In this document: positions 42,782-51,920 of the stretch, piece by piece
How positions within the stretch are numbered: position 1 is the stretch's first letter
Layout: every line of letters starts with the position of its first letter
Assembly: GCA_045539925.1 (NCBI GenBank)
Contig: JAZQGH010000145.1
Span: forward strand, 1-64,000
Source: SFWF01 sp045539925
Lineage (GTDB): Bacteria; Bacillota; Clostridia; Oscillospirales; Acutalibacteraceae
Reading direction: 5' to 3'
Length of the DNA: 64,000 bases
Notes under the pieces: model-generated
Database searches by the model: none
What the model saw: the letters and a program-made list of their open reading frames with translations, nothing else
Told to the model about the DNA's origin: nothing
Program-made: the position numbers and the translations under genes

Positions 42782-43053
42782 TCAAAGCGTTCAAACCCTA
42801 ACCCGCCCTAAAGGGTGGAATTTAGGTGCTTTTCGGCTATTCGTCTTTGCAAGGCAAAAAGCCTTGCTACATCCTCAACACCAAAAATCCCTCAAAATTC
42901 CGCACCTTTTGGGTCGTAGAATTTTGTAGCATATGGAATTTTTGATGTGCGAGGCAAAAACACAGCAAATCCTAACGGATTTGCGAGTATTTTAACAATG
43001 CAAAGCAAAAAAATTCGTGCTCCAAAATCGACTTCGGATTTGAATGCTTTGAC
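42781..43053. repeat. Inverted non-coding repeat element C inside the leu operon
   Basis: The leuA-leuC gap is filled by one element. Ends GTCAAAGCGTTCAAACCC (42781-42798) and GGATTTGAATGCTTTGAC (43036-43053) pair with two changes. The halves are diverged inverted copies: each has a GGAATTTT(T)GATGTG-like block, then a small hairpin (CAAGGC/GCCTTG, CAAATCC/GGATTTG). The left arm (42786-42828) resembles element A 16209-16250 inverted. It ends two bases before the leuC ribosome site. Confidence 0.7.
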
Positions 43054-43069
43054 TAAAGGAGAAATATTT

Positions 43070-44332
43070 ATGGGAATGACAATGACCCAAAAGGTATTAG
43101 CCGCCCACTGTGGAGCCGAAGCTGTTGAAGCAGGGGAGTTAATACTTGTAAATTTAGACCTTGTTCTCGGCAACGATATAACCTCTCCCGTTGCTATAGC
43201 CGAATATAATAAACTCGGAATAGATAAGGTTTTCGATTCTAAAAAGGTAACAATGGTTATGGACCATTTTGCCCCTAATAAGGATATCAAGGCTGCAGAG
43301 CAGTGCAAAATGTGCCGAAACTTCTGCGGTGAGCAGAATATCGAGCATTTTTACGATGTAGGTCAGATGGGAATTGAACACGCACTCCTCCCTGAAAAAG
43401 GACTTGTGGTTTCGGGTGATGTTGTCATCGGTGCCGACTCTCATACCTGCACCTACGGTGCCCTCGGTGCATTTTCTACAGGCGTCGGCTCTACCGATAT
43501 GGCATCAGGAATGGCAACGGGCAAGGCTTGGTTCAAGGTGCCTTCAGCAATCAAATTCACCCTTAAGGGCAAGCTTAATAAATATGTCTCAGGTAAGGAC
43601 GTTATCCTTCACATTATCGGTATGATAGGTGTTGACGGTGCTCTCTACCGCTCTATGGAGTTTACAGGCGAGGGTGTAGCATCCCTCTCTATGGCAGACC
43701 GCCTGTGTATGGCAAACATGGCAATAGAAGCAGGTGCTAAAAACGGTATATTTGAGGTAGACGAAAAGACCCTCGAGTATGTAGCAGAGCACTCTACCCG
43801 TAAACCCACCGTATTTAAAGCAGACCAGGATGCTGTTTATGACGAAGAGTACGAAATTGACCTCAGCGAGATTAAATCTACAGTATCCTATCCTCATCTT
43901 CCCGAAAATACTCACCTTGCAGAAGAGTCGGGTGACATTAAAATAGATCAGGTAGTTATCGGCTCCTGCACTAACGGACGTCTTGAGGACCTTGTGGCTG
44001 CAGCAGAGATTATGAAGGGCAAAAAGGTTGCCGATAATGTTCGCTGTATCGTCATCCCTGCTACTCAGAAGGTATATCTCGACGCAATGGAGATGGGACT
44101 TCTTAAAATATTCATCGAAGCAGGCGCTGCAGTCTCCACACCTACCTGCGGACCCTGTCTCGGCGGACATATGGGAATTCTGGCGGCAGGAGAAAAAGCA
44201 GTTGCAACCACTAACCGTAACTTTGTGGGCAGAATGGGCCATATCGACTCCGAAATATATCTTGCTTCCCCCGAGGTAGCGGCAGCAAGTGCCGTTACGG
44301 GAAGAATTACCGACCCGAAGGAGGTAATGTAA
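43070..44332 (+). CDS. leuC: 3-Isopropylmalate dehydratase, large subunit
   Basis: 420 residues from the ATG at 43070 behind AAAGGAG. A longer frame from 42947 would read through the repeat element and is rejected. 4Fe-4S ligands are in SCTNGRLEDL and CGPCLGGHMG; GADSHTCTYGALGAFSTGVG is the substrate region. With LeuD it isomerises 2- to 3-isopropylmalate. The next gene starts after one base. Confidence 0.96.
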   Translation: MGMTMTQKVLAAHCGAEAVEAGELILVNLDLVLGNDITSPVAIAEYNKLGIDKVFDSKKVTMVMDHFAPNKDIKAAEQCKMCRNFCGEQNIEHFYDVGQMGIEHALLPEKGLVVSGDVVIGADSHTCTYGALGAFSTGVGSTDMASGMATGKAWFKVPSAIKFTLKGKLNKYVSGKDVILHIIGMIGVDGALYRSMEFTGEGVASLSMADRLCMANMAIEAGAKNGIFEVDEKTLEYVAEHSTRKPTVFKADQDAVYDEEYEIDLSEIKSTVSYPHLPENTHLAEESGDIKIDQVVIGSCTNGRLEDLVAAAEIMKGKKVADNVRCIVIPATQKVYLDAMEMGLLKIFIEAGAAVSTPTCGPCLGGHMGILAAGEKAVATTNRNFVGRMGHIDSEIYLASPEVAAASAVTGRITDPKEVM

Positions 44333-44333
44333 A

Positions 44334-44828
44334 ATGAAATTTAACGGAAACGCAATCAAGTACGGTGATAATGTTGACACCGATGTTATAATCCCTGCCC
44401 GTTACCTTAATACCATTGATAAAAAGGAACTTGCCTCTCACTGTATGGAGGATATCGACAAAACCTTTATCACCCGCGTAAAAGACGGGGATATAATGGT
44501 TGCAGGCAATAACTTCGGTTGCGGCTCCTCTCGTGAGCACGCTCCTATTGCTATTAAAGAAAGCGGAATTTCTCTGGTTATCGCAAATAGCTTTGCGCGA
44601 ATTTTTTACAGAAATTCCATCAATATCGGTCTTGCAATCTTAGAGTGCCCCGAAGCCGTCGCAGGTATTTCGGAGGGTGACAAGGTAGAGGCAGACCTCG
44701 ATAACGGCGTTATCTATAACCGCACAACAGGGGCAGAGTTCAAAACCAAGCCTTTCCCCGAATTTATTCAGAATATCATCACCGCAGGCGGACTTATAGA
44801 GTCTATAAAGCAGGGAATAATCAAATAA
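44334..44828 (+). CDS. leuD: 3-Isopropylmalate dehydratase, small subunit
   Basis: 164 residues, the short archaeal/Clostridial form. DTDVIIPARYLNT near the N terminus and NNFGCGSSREHAPIAIKESG (about 64-83) are the swivel-domain motifs. It forms the heterodimer with LeuC. Confidence 0.96.
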   Translation: MKFNGNAIKYGDNVDTDVIIPARYLNTIDKKELASHCMEDIDKTFITRVKDGDIMVAGNNFGCGSSREHAPIAIKESGISLVIANSFARIFYRNSINIGLAILECPEAVAGISEGDKVEADLDNGVIYNRTTGAEFKTKPFPEFIQNIITAGGLIESIKQGIIK

Positions 44829-44843
44829 GAAAGAAGAATTACA

Positions 44844-45917
44844 GTGAACTATAATATAGGTCTTTTAAAGGGTGACGGAATCGGTCCCGAAATCGTTTCC
44901 GCCGCAGTAAAGGCGCTGGAGAAAATCGGCGCAAAATACGGACACAACTTTAATTTCACCGACTACCTCATCGGCGGAATAGCTATTGATACCGTAGGGG
45001 AAGGGCTTCCCAAAGAAACGGTCGAAGGCTGTCTTGCTTCCGACAGTGTACTACTGGGTGCAGTGGGTGGACCTAAATGGGACATCCTCCCAGGTGATAA
45101 GCGTCCCGAAAAGGCACTTCTTGGTATACGCAGCGCAATGGGGCTTTATACCAACCTTCGCCCTGCAAAGCTTTATCCCGCACTTAAAGATGCATCACCC
45201 CTTCGCACAGATATTGTAGCTAAGGGCTTTGATATTATGATGGTGCGTGAGCTTACAGGCGGAATTTACTTCGGCGAGCGTGGCAGAAGAGAGGGTAAAT
45301 ACGGACCTGAGGCATACGATACCGAGGCTTACAGCGTAATGGAGATTGAGCGTATAGCCCGTGTTGCCTTTGAGACTGCAATGAAGAGAGGCAAAAAGGT
45401 AATCAGCGTAGACAAGGCAAATGTTTTAGAGTCCTCCCGTCTCTGGCGCGAGACCGTTCATAGAATCGCTAAGGATTACCCCGAGGTAGAGTGTACCGAT
45501 ATGCTGGTAGATAATACCGCAATGCAGCTTGTCAGAAATCCCGCTCAGTTTGATGTGGTCGTAACCTCAAATATGTTCGGCGACATTCTTTCTGATGAGG
45601 CTTCGCAGATAACAGGCTCAATAGGAATGCTCGCTTCTGCCTCCCTTGGAGATACAACAAGAGGACTTTATGAGCCTATTCACGGCTCTGCACCCGATAT
45701 TGCAGGACAAAACAAGGCTAACCCCATCGCAACCATTCTTTCTGCCGCAATGATGCTTCGTTATTCCTTTTCCCTTATGGATGAGGCAGACTGCATCGAA
45801 GAGGCAGTAAACAAGGTGCTCGACAAGGGCTACAGAACCGCAGACCTTGCAATGGGTCAGGATATTCCTACCCTTTCCTGCACCGAAATCACCGAAAAAA
45901 TACTCGAAGAAATCTAA
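44844..45917 (+). CDS. leuB: 3-Isopropylmalate dehydrogenase
   Basis: 357 residues from a GTG at 44844, behind AAGAAAGAAGA. GDGIGPEIV, RELTGGIYFGE, the Lys of SVDKANVLESS, DNTAMQLV and ANMFGDILSDEA-like SNMFGDILSDEASQITGS are present. It oxidises and decarboxylates 3-isopropylmalate to the keto-acid of leucine. Confidence 0.96.
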   Translation: MNYNIGLLKGDGIGPEIVSAAVKALEKIGAKYGHNFNFTDYLIGGIAIDTVGEGLPKETVEGCLASDSVLLGAVGGPKWDILPGDKRPEKALLGIRSAMGLYTNLRPAKLYPALKDASPLRTDIVAKGFDIMMVRELTGGIYFGERGRREGKYGPEAYDTEAYSVMEIERIARVAFETAMKRGKKVISVDKANVLESSRLWRETVHRIAKDYPEVECTDMLVDNTAMQLVRNPAQFDVVVTSNMFGDILSDEASQITGSIGMLASASLGDTTRGLYEPIHGSAPDIAGQNKANPIATILSAAMMLRYSFSLMDEADCIEEAVNKVLDKGYRTADLAMGQDIPTLSCTEITEKILEEI

Positions 45918-45934
45918 ATTTTGGAGGCTTTTCA

Positions 45935-47011
45935 ATGTTAGATATTAAAATTACAAAAACTACCACACCTAAAGCCAAGCCCGAAAAGGGTGCTGCACTC
46001 GGCTTCGGTAAAATCTTTACCGACCATATGTTTGTTATGGATTATACCGAGGGAAAGGGTTGGCACGATCCCAGAGTAGTACCCTTTGAGAATCTTTCGA
46101 TGTCTCCTGCCGCAATGGTCTTCCACTACGGTCAGGAAATGTTCGAGGGACTTAAAGCCTATGTGGGCGCAGATAATAACATTTATATGTTCCGCCCCGA
46201 TATGAATGCAAAGCGCACTAATAAAACTAACGAGCGTCTCTGCATCCCTCAGCTCCCCGAAGAGGACTTTGTTCAGGCAATTCAGACTGTGGTAACTGTG
46301 GATAAGGACTGGATACCTACCGACCTCGGTACATCCCTCTACATTCGTCCCTTCATCATTGCTACCGACGAATATCTTGGAGTAAAGCCCTCCGACACCT
46401 ATAAATTTATCGTTATCCTTTCTCCTTCGGGCGCTTACTATGCAAGCGGCATTAACCCTGTGGGAATCTGGATTGAGGACGAGTATGTCCGTGCCGTTAA
46501 GGGTGGAATGGGCTTTGCCAAAACAGGCGGCAACTATGCTTGTTCTCTTGCAGGTCAGGTAAAGGCTCATGATGACGGTTATTCTCAGGTGCTCTGGCTC
46601 GACGGTGTAGAACGCAAATACATCGAAGAGGTAGGCGCTATGAATATCTTCTTCAAAATTGACGGTAAGATCGTTACTCCTATGCTAAACGGCTCTATTC
46701 TCCCCGGTGTTACCAGAGATTCTGTTATAAATCTTTGCAAGTCCTGGGGTATGGAGGTCGAAGAACGTCGCATCTCCATCGACGAGGTTGCCGAGGCTCA
46801 TAAAAACGGCAAACTCGAGGAGGTTTTCGGTACAGGCACTGCCGCCGTTATCTCTCCTGTTGGTAAACTCCGCTGGAAAGACGATGTAATGATAATAAAC
46901 GATGACAAGATAGGCGAAGTAAGTCAGAAGATATACGATACCGTAACGGGTATTCAGCTCGGAAAACTCGAGGATAAATTCGGTTGGCGTTTCCTTGTTT
47001 GCGAGAGATAA
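45935..47011 (+). CDS. ilvE: Branched-chain amino acid aminotransferase
   Basis: 358 residues of fold-type IV PLP enzymes. HYGQEMFEGLKAY, the FAKTGGNYACSLAGQ active-site strand, YIEEVGAMNIFF and GTGTAAVISPVG are typical of the eukaryote-like BCAT group. It makes valine, leucine and isoleucine from the keto-acids. Last gene of the operon, followed by a hairpin. Ribosome site GGAGG. Confidence 0.95.
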   Translation: MLDIKITKTTTPKAKPEKGAALGFGKIFTDHMFVMDYTEGKGWHDPRVVPFENLSMSPAAMVFHYGQEMFEGLKAYVGADNNIYMFRPDMNAKRTNKTNERLCIPQLPEEDFVQAIQTVVTVDKDWIPTDLGTSLYIRPFIIATDEYLGVKPSDTYKFIVILSPSGAYYASGINPVGIWIEDEYVRAVKGGMGFAKTGGNYACSLAGQVKAHDDGYSQVLWLDGVERKYIEEVGAMNIFFKIDGKIVTPMLNGSILPGVTRDSVINLCKSWGMEVEERRISIDEVAEAHKNGKLEEVFGTGTAAVISPVGKLRWKDDVMIINDDKIGEVSQKIYDTVTGIQLGKLEDKFGWRFLVCER

Positions 47012-47023
47012 TTATGCTTTAAA

Positions 47024-47050
47024 GCCCTGCCCTTTTTTAAGGGCAGGGAA
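47024..47050 (+). terminator. Hairpin after ilvE
   Basis: CCCTGCCCTT (47025-47034) pairs with AAGGGCAGGG (47039-47048); the tail AATTGTTGCGTTTT is only weakly T-rich. Confidence 0.6.
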
Positions 47051-47112
47051 TTGTTGCGTTTTAGAGACCTTAAAAAAATAGCAAAAAACTTAAAAATTCT
47101 TTAGCACACTAC

Positions 47113-47141
47113 TTGACTAAAGTGATAAAATGTGCTATACT
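47113..47141 (+). promoter_or_regulatory. Promoter of the histidine operon
   Basis: TTGACT (47113-47118), 17 bases, TATACT (47136-47141). The leader to hisZ is ~33 bases and holds no leader peptide or T-box. Confidence 0.8.
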
Positions 47142-47180
47142 ACATCTATCTTATTATACAATCCCGAAAGGAAGGCTGTT

Positions 47181-48293
47181 ATGCCCGAGAATACCACTCT
47201 TAGCTTCGAAGAAAAAATTTCTATGAAGCTGACATCACTCTTCGCCGACTTTGGCTATAAAAAGTTCAAAATGAGCAAGTTTGAAGAGTACGACCTTTAT
47301 ATTGAGAATAAAAGCTTTTTAAAAAGCGAAAATATCATTGCTTTCAACGACCCTACAGGAAAACTTCTTGCGCTTAAGCCCGATGTTACCCTTTCTATTG
47401 CAAAAAACACAGCAGATGTCGAGACCGAGCCGAGAAAACTTTTCTACAGCGAAAATGTCTACCGCGTTTCGGGCAATATGCACGAATTCAAGGAGATTCC
47501 CCAGATAGGGCTTGAGTATATCGGCGAGGTTGATACATATTCTCTTTGCGAGGTGCTAACCATTGCTAAGCGTGCCCTTGCCGAGATAAGTGACTCTTAT
47601 GTTCTTGATATTTCCCATATGGGTATGCTTATCGGCCTTTTAGAGAACACGGGACTTCCTTATGCTGAGAGGGAAGAGATTACGGGATATGTGGGAACTA
47701 AAAATGCCCACGAAATAATAAGAGTATGCAGTGAAAACGGTGTCGATGCCGCTCTGCGTGAAAAAATAATTACACTGGCATCTCTTTACGGTAGTATAGA
47801 CAAGATAATTCCTCTTGCAGAGCAGCTTGTAGTAAATGAGACTACCGCCGCCGCTGTGGAGGAGCTTAAAGCCCTCTGCCATATCCTTAAAATCAGCGGA
47901 CAGGCAGATAATGTTAATATCGATTTTTCTGTAGTTAGTGATATAAGCTATTATAACGGAATTACCTTCAGGGGATTTATAGAGAATGTCCCAGGCAGTA
48001 TCCTTTCGGGCGGCAGATACGATAATCTCCTTAAAAAACTCGGTAAAAATTCGGGTGCGGTAGGCTTTGCCGTCTATATGGACCTGCTTTCTTATCTCCA
48101 TAAGGATACCGACAGATATGATGCCGATATACTGCTTGTATACGATAAAAACACCCCTGCCGACGTGATTTTTAAGACGGTAGACAAATTACAGGCTGAA
48201 GGCAACAGAGTATTTGCTTCTAATGTGGAGTGTAAGAATATTAAATACAAAAAATTAGCGAGAATAGGCGTAGCAGGAGGGGAGAGCAAATGA
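47181..48293 (+). CDS. hisZ: HisZ, regulatory subunit of ATP phosphoribosyltransferase
   Basis: 370 residues from the ATG at 47181 (GAAAGGAAGG upstream); a longer frame begins before the transcription start. It has the HisRS-like catalytic fold (FEEYDLYIE, LALKPDVTLSIAKN, RKLFYSENVYR, ISYYNGITFRGFIE, GGRYDNLL). It binds the short HisG and gives it histidine feedback. Overlaps hisG by four bases (ATGA). Confidence 0.94.
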   Translation: MPENTTLSFEEKISMKLTSLFADFGYKKFKMSKFEEYDLYIENKSFLKSENIIAFNDPTGKLLALKPDVTLSIAKNTADVETEPRKLFYSENVYRVSGNMHEFKEIPQIGLEYIGEVDTYSLCEVLTIAKRALAEISDSYVLDISHMGMLIGLLENTGLPYAEREEITGYVGTKNAHEIIRVCSENGVDAALREKIITLASLYGSIDKIIPLAEQLVVNETTAAAVEELKALCHILKISGQADNVNIDFSVVSDISYYNGITFRGFIENVPGSILSGGRYDNLLKKLGKNSGAVGFAVYMDLLSYLHKDTDRYDADILLVYDKNTPADVIFKTVDKLQAEGNRVFASNVECKNIKYKKLARIGVAGGESK

Positions 48294-48922
48294 GCAAAAT
48301 GATAAATATTGCCCTTCCTAAAGGCAGACTGGGTGAGAAGGTCTATAACCTTTTCGAAAAACTCGGTTACGGCTGTCCCGCACTTCTCGAAAACAGCAGA
48401 AAGCTTGTTTTTGAGGACGAAAACAACTGTGTGCGCTATTTCTGGGTAAAGCCCAGCGATGTTGCAATTTATGTTGAAACAGGTGTTGCCGATGTAGGCG
48501 TTGTGGGAAAGGATATTCTTTTAGAGCAAAACCCCGATGTTTACGAGCTAATAGACCTCGGCTTCGGCAAATGCCGTATGGCTGTGGCAGGTAAAAAAGG
48601 GGAGATGCTTCCCCTTGACAGAACCATCAAGGTTGCCACCAAATTCCCCAATATTGCAAAAAAACATTTCGCCTCTAAAAGCCGCGAAATTGACATTATA
48701 AAGCTTAACGGTTCGATTGAACTTGCCCCAATTCTCGGTATGTCGGATGTTATTGTCGATATTGTGGAAACGGGTACTACCCTTAAAGAAAACGACCTTG
48801 ATGTTTATGAGGATATAGTAAATATCAGTGCCCGTTTTATAGCAAATAAAACAGGCTTCCGTTTTAAAACGCAGGAAATTGAGCTTATGAAGAGTAAAAT
48901 CGAAAAGGAAATTTCAAAATGA
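48290..48922 (+). CDS. hisG: ATP phosphoribosyltransferase, short form
   Basis: 210 residues, the short form that lacks the C-terminal regulatory domain and needs HisZ, encoded just before. ALPKGRLGEKV, the ETGVADVGVVGKD loop and the PRPP motif VDIVETGTTLKEN are clear. First committed step of histidine synthesis. Overlaps hisD by four bases. Confidence 0.96.
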   Translation: MSKMINIALPKGRLGEKVYNLFEKLGYGCPALLENSRKLVFEDENNCVRYFWVKPSDVAIYVETGVADVGVVGKDILLEQNPDVYELIDLGFGKCRMAVAGKKGEMLPLDRTIKVATKFPNIAKKHFASKSREIDIIKLNGSIELAPILGMSDVIVDIVETGTTLKENDLDVYEDIVNISARFIANKTGFRFKTQEIELMKSKIEKEISK

Positions 48923-50193
48923 TAAAAATTTATGATATAAATAAACTCACACTCGACGAAATTCTTTCCCGCGAAAGCATAGCGACAGGGGTTGAGGATA
49001 TTGTTGCAGATATAATTAAAGATGTCCGCCAAAACGGAGACTCTGCACTCTATAAATACTGCGAAAAATTTGATAAAGCAGTGCTTTCTTCCCTTGAGGT
49101 CACCAAAGAGGAAATAGACGAGGCTATGTCTATAGTTGAGCCTCAGTTTATCGAAATTATAAAGGAAGCGGCAGAAAATATTGCCCTCTACCACAAAAAT
49201 CAGCTTCAAAACGGTTTCGAGATAAGAAAAGAAAACGGCATAATTCTCGGTCAGAAGGTGCTTCCCGTAAAGCGTGCAGGACTTTATGTACCTGGCGGCA
49301 CCGCAGCATATCCTTCTACCGTTCTTATGGACTGTATACCTGCTAAAATCGCAGGGGTTAAAGAGCTCTGCATCACAACACCCCCCTCTAAAGACGGTAA
49401 GATAAATCCCGTAATCTTAGCGGCATCAAAAATTGCAGGTGCCGACAGAATTTTCAAGGTCGGCGGAGCACAGGCAATAGCAGCCCTTGCCTACGGCACC
49501 GAAACCATACCTAAGGTAGATAAAATCGTCGGCCCTGGAAATGTTTTTGTAGCAGAAGCTAAAAGACAGGTTTACGGACTTGTATCTATCGATATGATTG
49601 CGGGTCCCAGTGAAATATTAGTCATTGCAGATGGCACCTGCAATCCCGAATTTGTTGCGGCAGACCTGCTCAGTCAGGCAGAGCACGATAAACTTGCCTC
49701 TGCGGTGCTTGTTACCGATAGCAGGGAACTAGCTGTTAAAGTAAGGGACGAGCTCGAGCGTCAGGTAGCACTTCTTCCCCGCGAGGAAATTGCCCGTACT
49801 TCTATCGACAATAACGGAAAAATCATTATAGTCGACTCCATCAAGCAGGCAATAGAGATAAGCAATGAGATTGCACCCGAGCACTTAGAGGTCTGCGTTG
49901 ACGAGCCCTTTAAGTATCTTGATTCAATAGAAAATGCAGGCTCTATCTTCCTTGGTAAAATGTGCCCCGAGGCTTTAGGCGATTATTTCTCGGGAACTAA
50001 TCATACATTGCCCACAAGCGGGACAGCAAAATTCTCAAGCCCCCTGTCTGTAGACGATTTTGTTAAAAAGTCTGCCTACAGCTACTATACCCCCGAGGCA
50101 CTAAGTGAGGTTGCCGACAAGGTTGCATTCTTTGCCGAAAAGGAAGGACTTTCGGCACACGCAAGAAGTGCCACCGTAAGATTTAAAAAATAA
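48919..50193 (+). CDS. hisD: Histidinol dehydrogenase
   Basis: 424 residues. PVKRAGLYVPGGTAAYPSTV, the GGAQAIAALAYGTE block, IAGPSEILVIAD, zinc ligands in SQAEHDKLA and the EHLEV block are present. It oxidises histidinol to histidine in two NAD-dependent steps. Confidence 0.96.
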   Translation: MIKIYDINKLTLDEILSRESIATGVEDIVADIIKDVRQNGDSALYKYCEKFDKAVLSSLEVTKEEIDEAMSIVEPQFIEIIKEAAENIALYHKNQLQNGFEIRKENGIILGQKVLPVKRAGLYVPGGTAAYPSTVLMDCIPAKIAGVKELCITTPPSKDGKINPVILAASKIAGADRIFKVGGAQAIAALAYGTETIPKVDKIVGPGNVFVAEAKRQVYGLVSIDMIAGPSEILVIADGTCNPEFVAADLLSQAEHDKLASAVLVTDSRELAVKVRDELERQVALLPREEIARTSIDNNGKIIIVDSIKQAIEISNEIAPEHLEVCVDEPFKYLDSIENAGSIFLGKMCPEALGDYFSGTNHTLPTSGTAKFSSPLSVDDFVKKSAYSYYTPEALSEVADKVAFFAEKEGLSAHARSATVRFKK

Positions 50194-50211
50194 CAAAGGT
50201 CTTGACATATT

Positions 50212-51276
50212 ATGAGCAGATTTTTAAGCAGTAGGTTCTCATCCCTTATTCCCTATACACCGGGTGAACAGCCTACCGATATGAAATATGTAAAACTAAA
50301 TACTAACGAGTCGCCCTTTCCACCCTCTAAAAAGGTGCTTGACGCAGTAAGTAGCGAAGAGGTAGCAAAGCTCAACCTTTATCCCGACCCTACAGGGAAA
50401 GCTCTTATAAAAAAACTTGCCGAAGCCTACGGGGTAGAGGAGGAAAATGTCTTTATAAGTAACGGCTCGGACGATATTTTAAACTTTTCCTTTATGGCAT
50501 TCTGCGATAAAACTAAGGGCGCATACTTCCCCGAGATAAGCTACGGCTTTTATGAGGTTTATGCAGAGCTTTACGGGCTAAATTATAAAAAAATCCCCCT
50601 TAAAGAGGACCTTTCCATTGACCCTGCCGACTATTATAATTCGGGCAACACAGTGGTTATCGCAAACCCCAATGCTCCCACAGGTCTCACACTTACCCCC
50701 GACGAGGTGGAGGAGATTTTAAAGGCAGACCCCGATGATGTTGTAATAATCGACGAGGCTTATGTAGATTTCGGTGCGCAGTCTTGCGTACCCCTTACGA
50801 AGAAGTATCATAACCTCATAGTGGTTATGACCTATTCAAAATCCCGAAGCCTTGCAGGCGGAAGGCTCGGCTTTGCGATTGCCCACAAAGACCTTATAAC
50901 CGACCTTAACACCATTAAATATTCAACAAACCCCTATAACATAAACCGCCTTACAATGGTTGCAGGAATTGCGTCTCTCGAAGACAGTGATTATTATAAA
51001 ATTTGCAACAAAAATACCGCCGAGGTCCGCGAGTATACTAAGGCTGAGCTTAAAAAACGCGGTTTTGATATGACCGATTCAAAGGCAAACTTTATTTTTG
51101 CAAAATCCGATAAAATAGGCGGAGAAGAGTATTATCTTTCCCTTAAAGCCAAGGGGGTTTTAGTCCGTCATTTTAAAAACGAAAAAATCAAGGACTATGT
51201 CCGTATAACAATAGGCACTAAAGAGCAAATGGACATATTGCTTAAAGCCACCGACGAAATACTAAGTGGGGTGTAA
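50212..51276 (+). CDS. hisC: Histidinol-phosphate aminotransferase
   Basis: 354 residues of fold-type I PLP enzymes. LNTNESPFPPS, FISNGSDDIL, ANPNAPTG, IIDEAYVDF and the PLP lysine in TYSKSRSLAGGRLGF are present. Converts imidazole-acetol-phosphate to histidinol-phosphate. It starts 18 bases after hisD and two bases before hisB. Confidence 0.95.
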   Translation: MSRFLSSRFSSLIPYTPGEQPTDMKYVKLNTNESPFPPSKKVLDAVSSEEVAKLNLYPDPTGKALIKKLAEAYGVEEENVFISNGSDDILNFSFMAFCDKTKGAYFPEISYGFYEVYAELYGLNYKKIPLKEDLSIDPADYYNSGNTVVIANPNAPTGLTLTPDEVEEILKADPDDVVIIDEAYVDFGAQSCVPLTKKYHNLIVVMTYSKSRSLAGGRLGFAIAHKDLITDLNTIKYSTNPYNINRLTMVAGIASLEDSDYYKICNKNTAEVREYTKAELKKRGFDMTDSKANFIFAKSDKIGGEEYYLSLKAKGVLVRHFKNEKIKDYVRITIGTKEQMDILLKATDEILSGV

Positions 51277-51278
51277 CT

Positions 51279-51920
51279 ATGAGAATAGCCGAAATTAAAA
51301 GAAAAACCAACGAGACCGATATTACGCTCACCCTTAACCTTGACGGAGAGGGTAAAAGCGAAATAAATTCGGGCAACGGCTTTATGGACCATATGCTCAC
51401 CCTTTTTGCCAAGCACGGCAGATTTGACCTTACGGTTTGCTGTAAAGGTGATACTGAGGTAGATTTTCATCACTCGGCTGAAGATATAGGTATCTGTCTT
51501 GGAATGGCGTTTAAGGATGCACTCGGCGATATGAAGGGTATTACCCGTTACGGCAATATAATTCTTCCTATGGACGAAGCCCTTGTTCTTTGCGCTGCCG
51601 ACATTCTGGAGGATAGCTTTAATAAAGATGAGGCAGTCGTTCTTTGTGCTACAGATATTTCGGGCAGAAGCTATCTCGGCTTAGACCTGCCCTTACCTGC
51701 TCAGAGAATAGGTGATTTCGATACCGAGCTTGTTGAAGAATTCCTCATAGCCTTTGTAAACAATGCGCGAATTACACTTCACATAAAGGAACTTGCAGGT
51801 AAAAACACCCACCACATAATCGAGGGTACCTTTAAGGCACTTGGAAGAACACTCTCTTCTGCCGTTAAAATTAACCCCGATTTTAAAAACGACATTCCCT
51901 CCACAAAAGGAGTTCTTTAA
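51279..51920 (+). CDS. hisB: Imidazoleglycerol-phosphate dehydratase with an internal duplication
   Basis: 213 residues, about 18 longer than the usual ~195. Both HHxxE metal motifs are intact (FHHSAEDIGI about 63-72 and THHIIEGTFKALGR about 173). Residues 99-109 (DEALVLCAADI, DNA 51573-51605) are repeated with changes at 117-127 (DEAVVLCATDI, DNA 51627-51659). The repeat lies where HisB normally has one DEAL...D(I/L)SGR strand-loop. The copies differ at many codons, so this is an old event and not a recent error. Enzyme is monofunctional, without a phosphatase domain. Confidence 0.93.
   Translation: MRIAEIKRKTNETDITLTLNLDGEGKSEINSGNGFMDHMLTLFAKHGRFDLTVCCKGDTEVDFHHSAEDIGICLGMAFKDALGDMKGITRYGNIILPMDEALVLCAADILEDSFNKDEAVVLCATDISGRSYLGLDLPLPAQRIGDFDTELVEEFLIAFVNNARITLHIKELAGKNTHHIIEGTFKALGRTLSSAVKINPDFKNDIPSTKGVL

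Noticed and set aside
42947..43069. N-terminal extension of LeuC
   Set aside because: The 41 extra codons translate repeat element C, and a strong AAAGGAG precedes the ATG at 43070.
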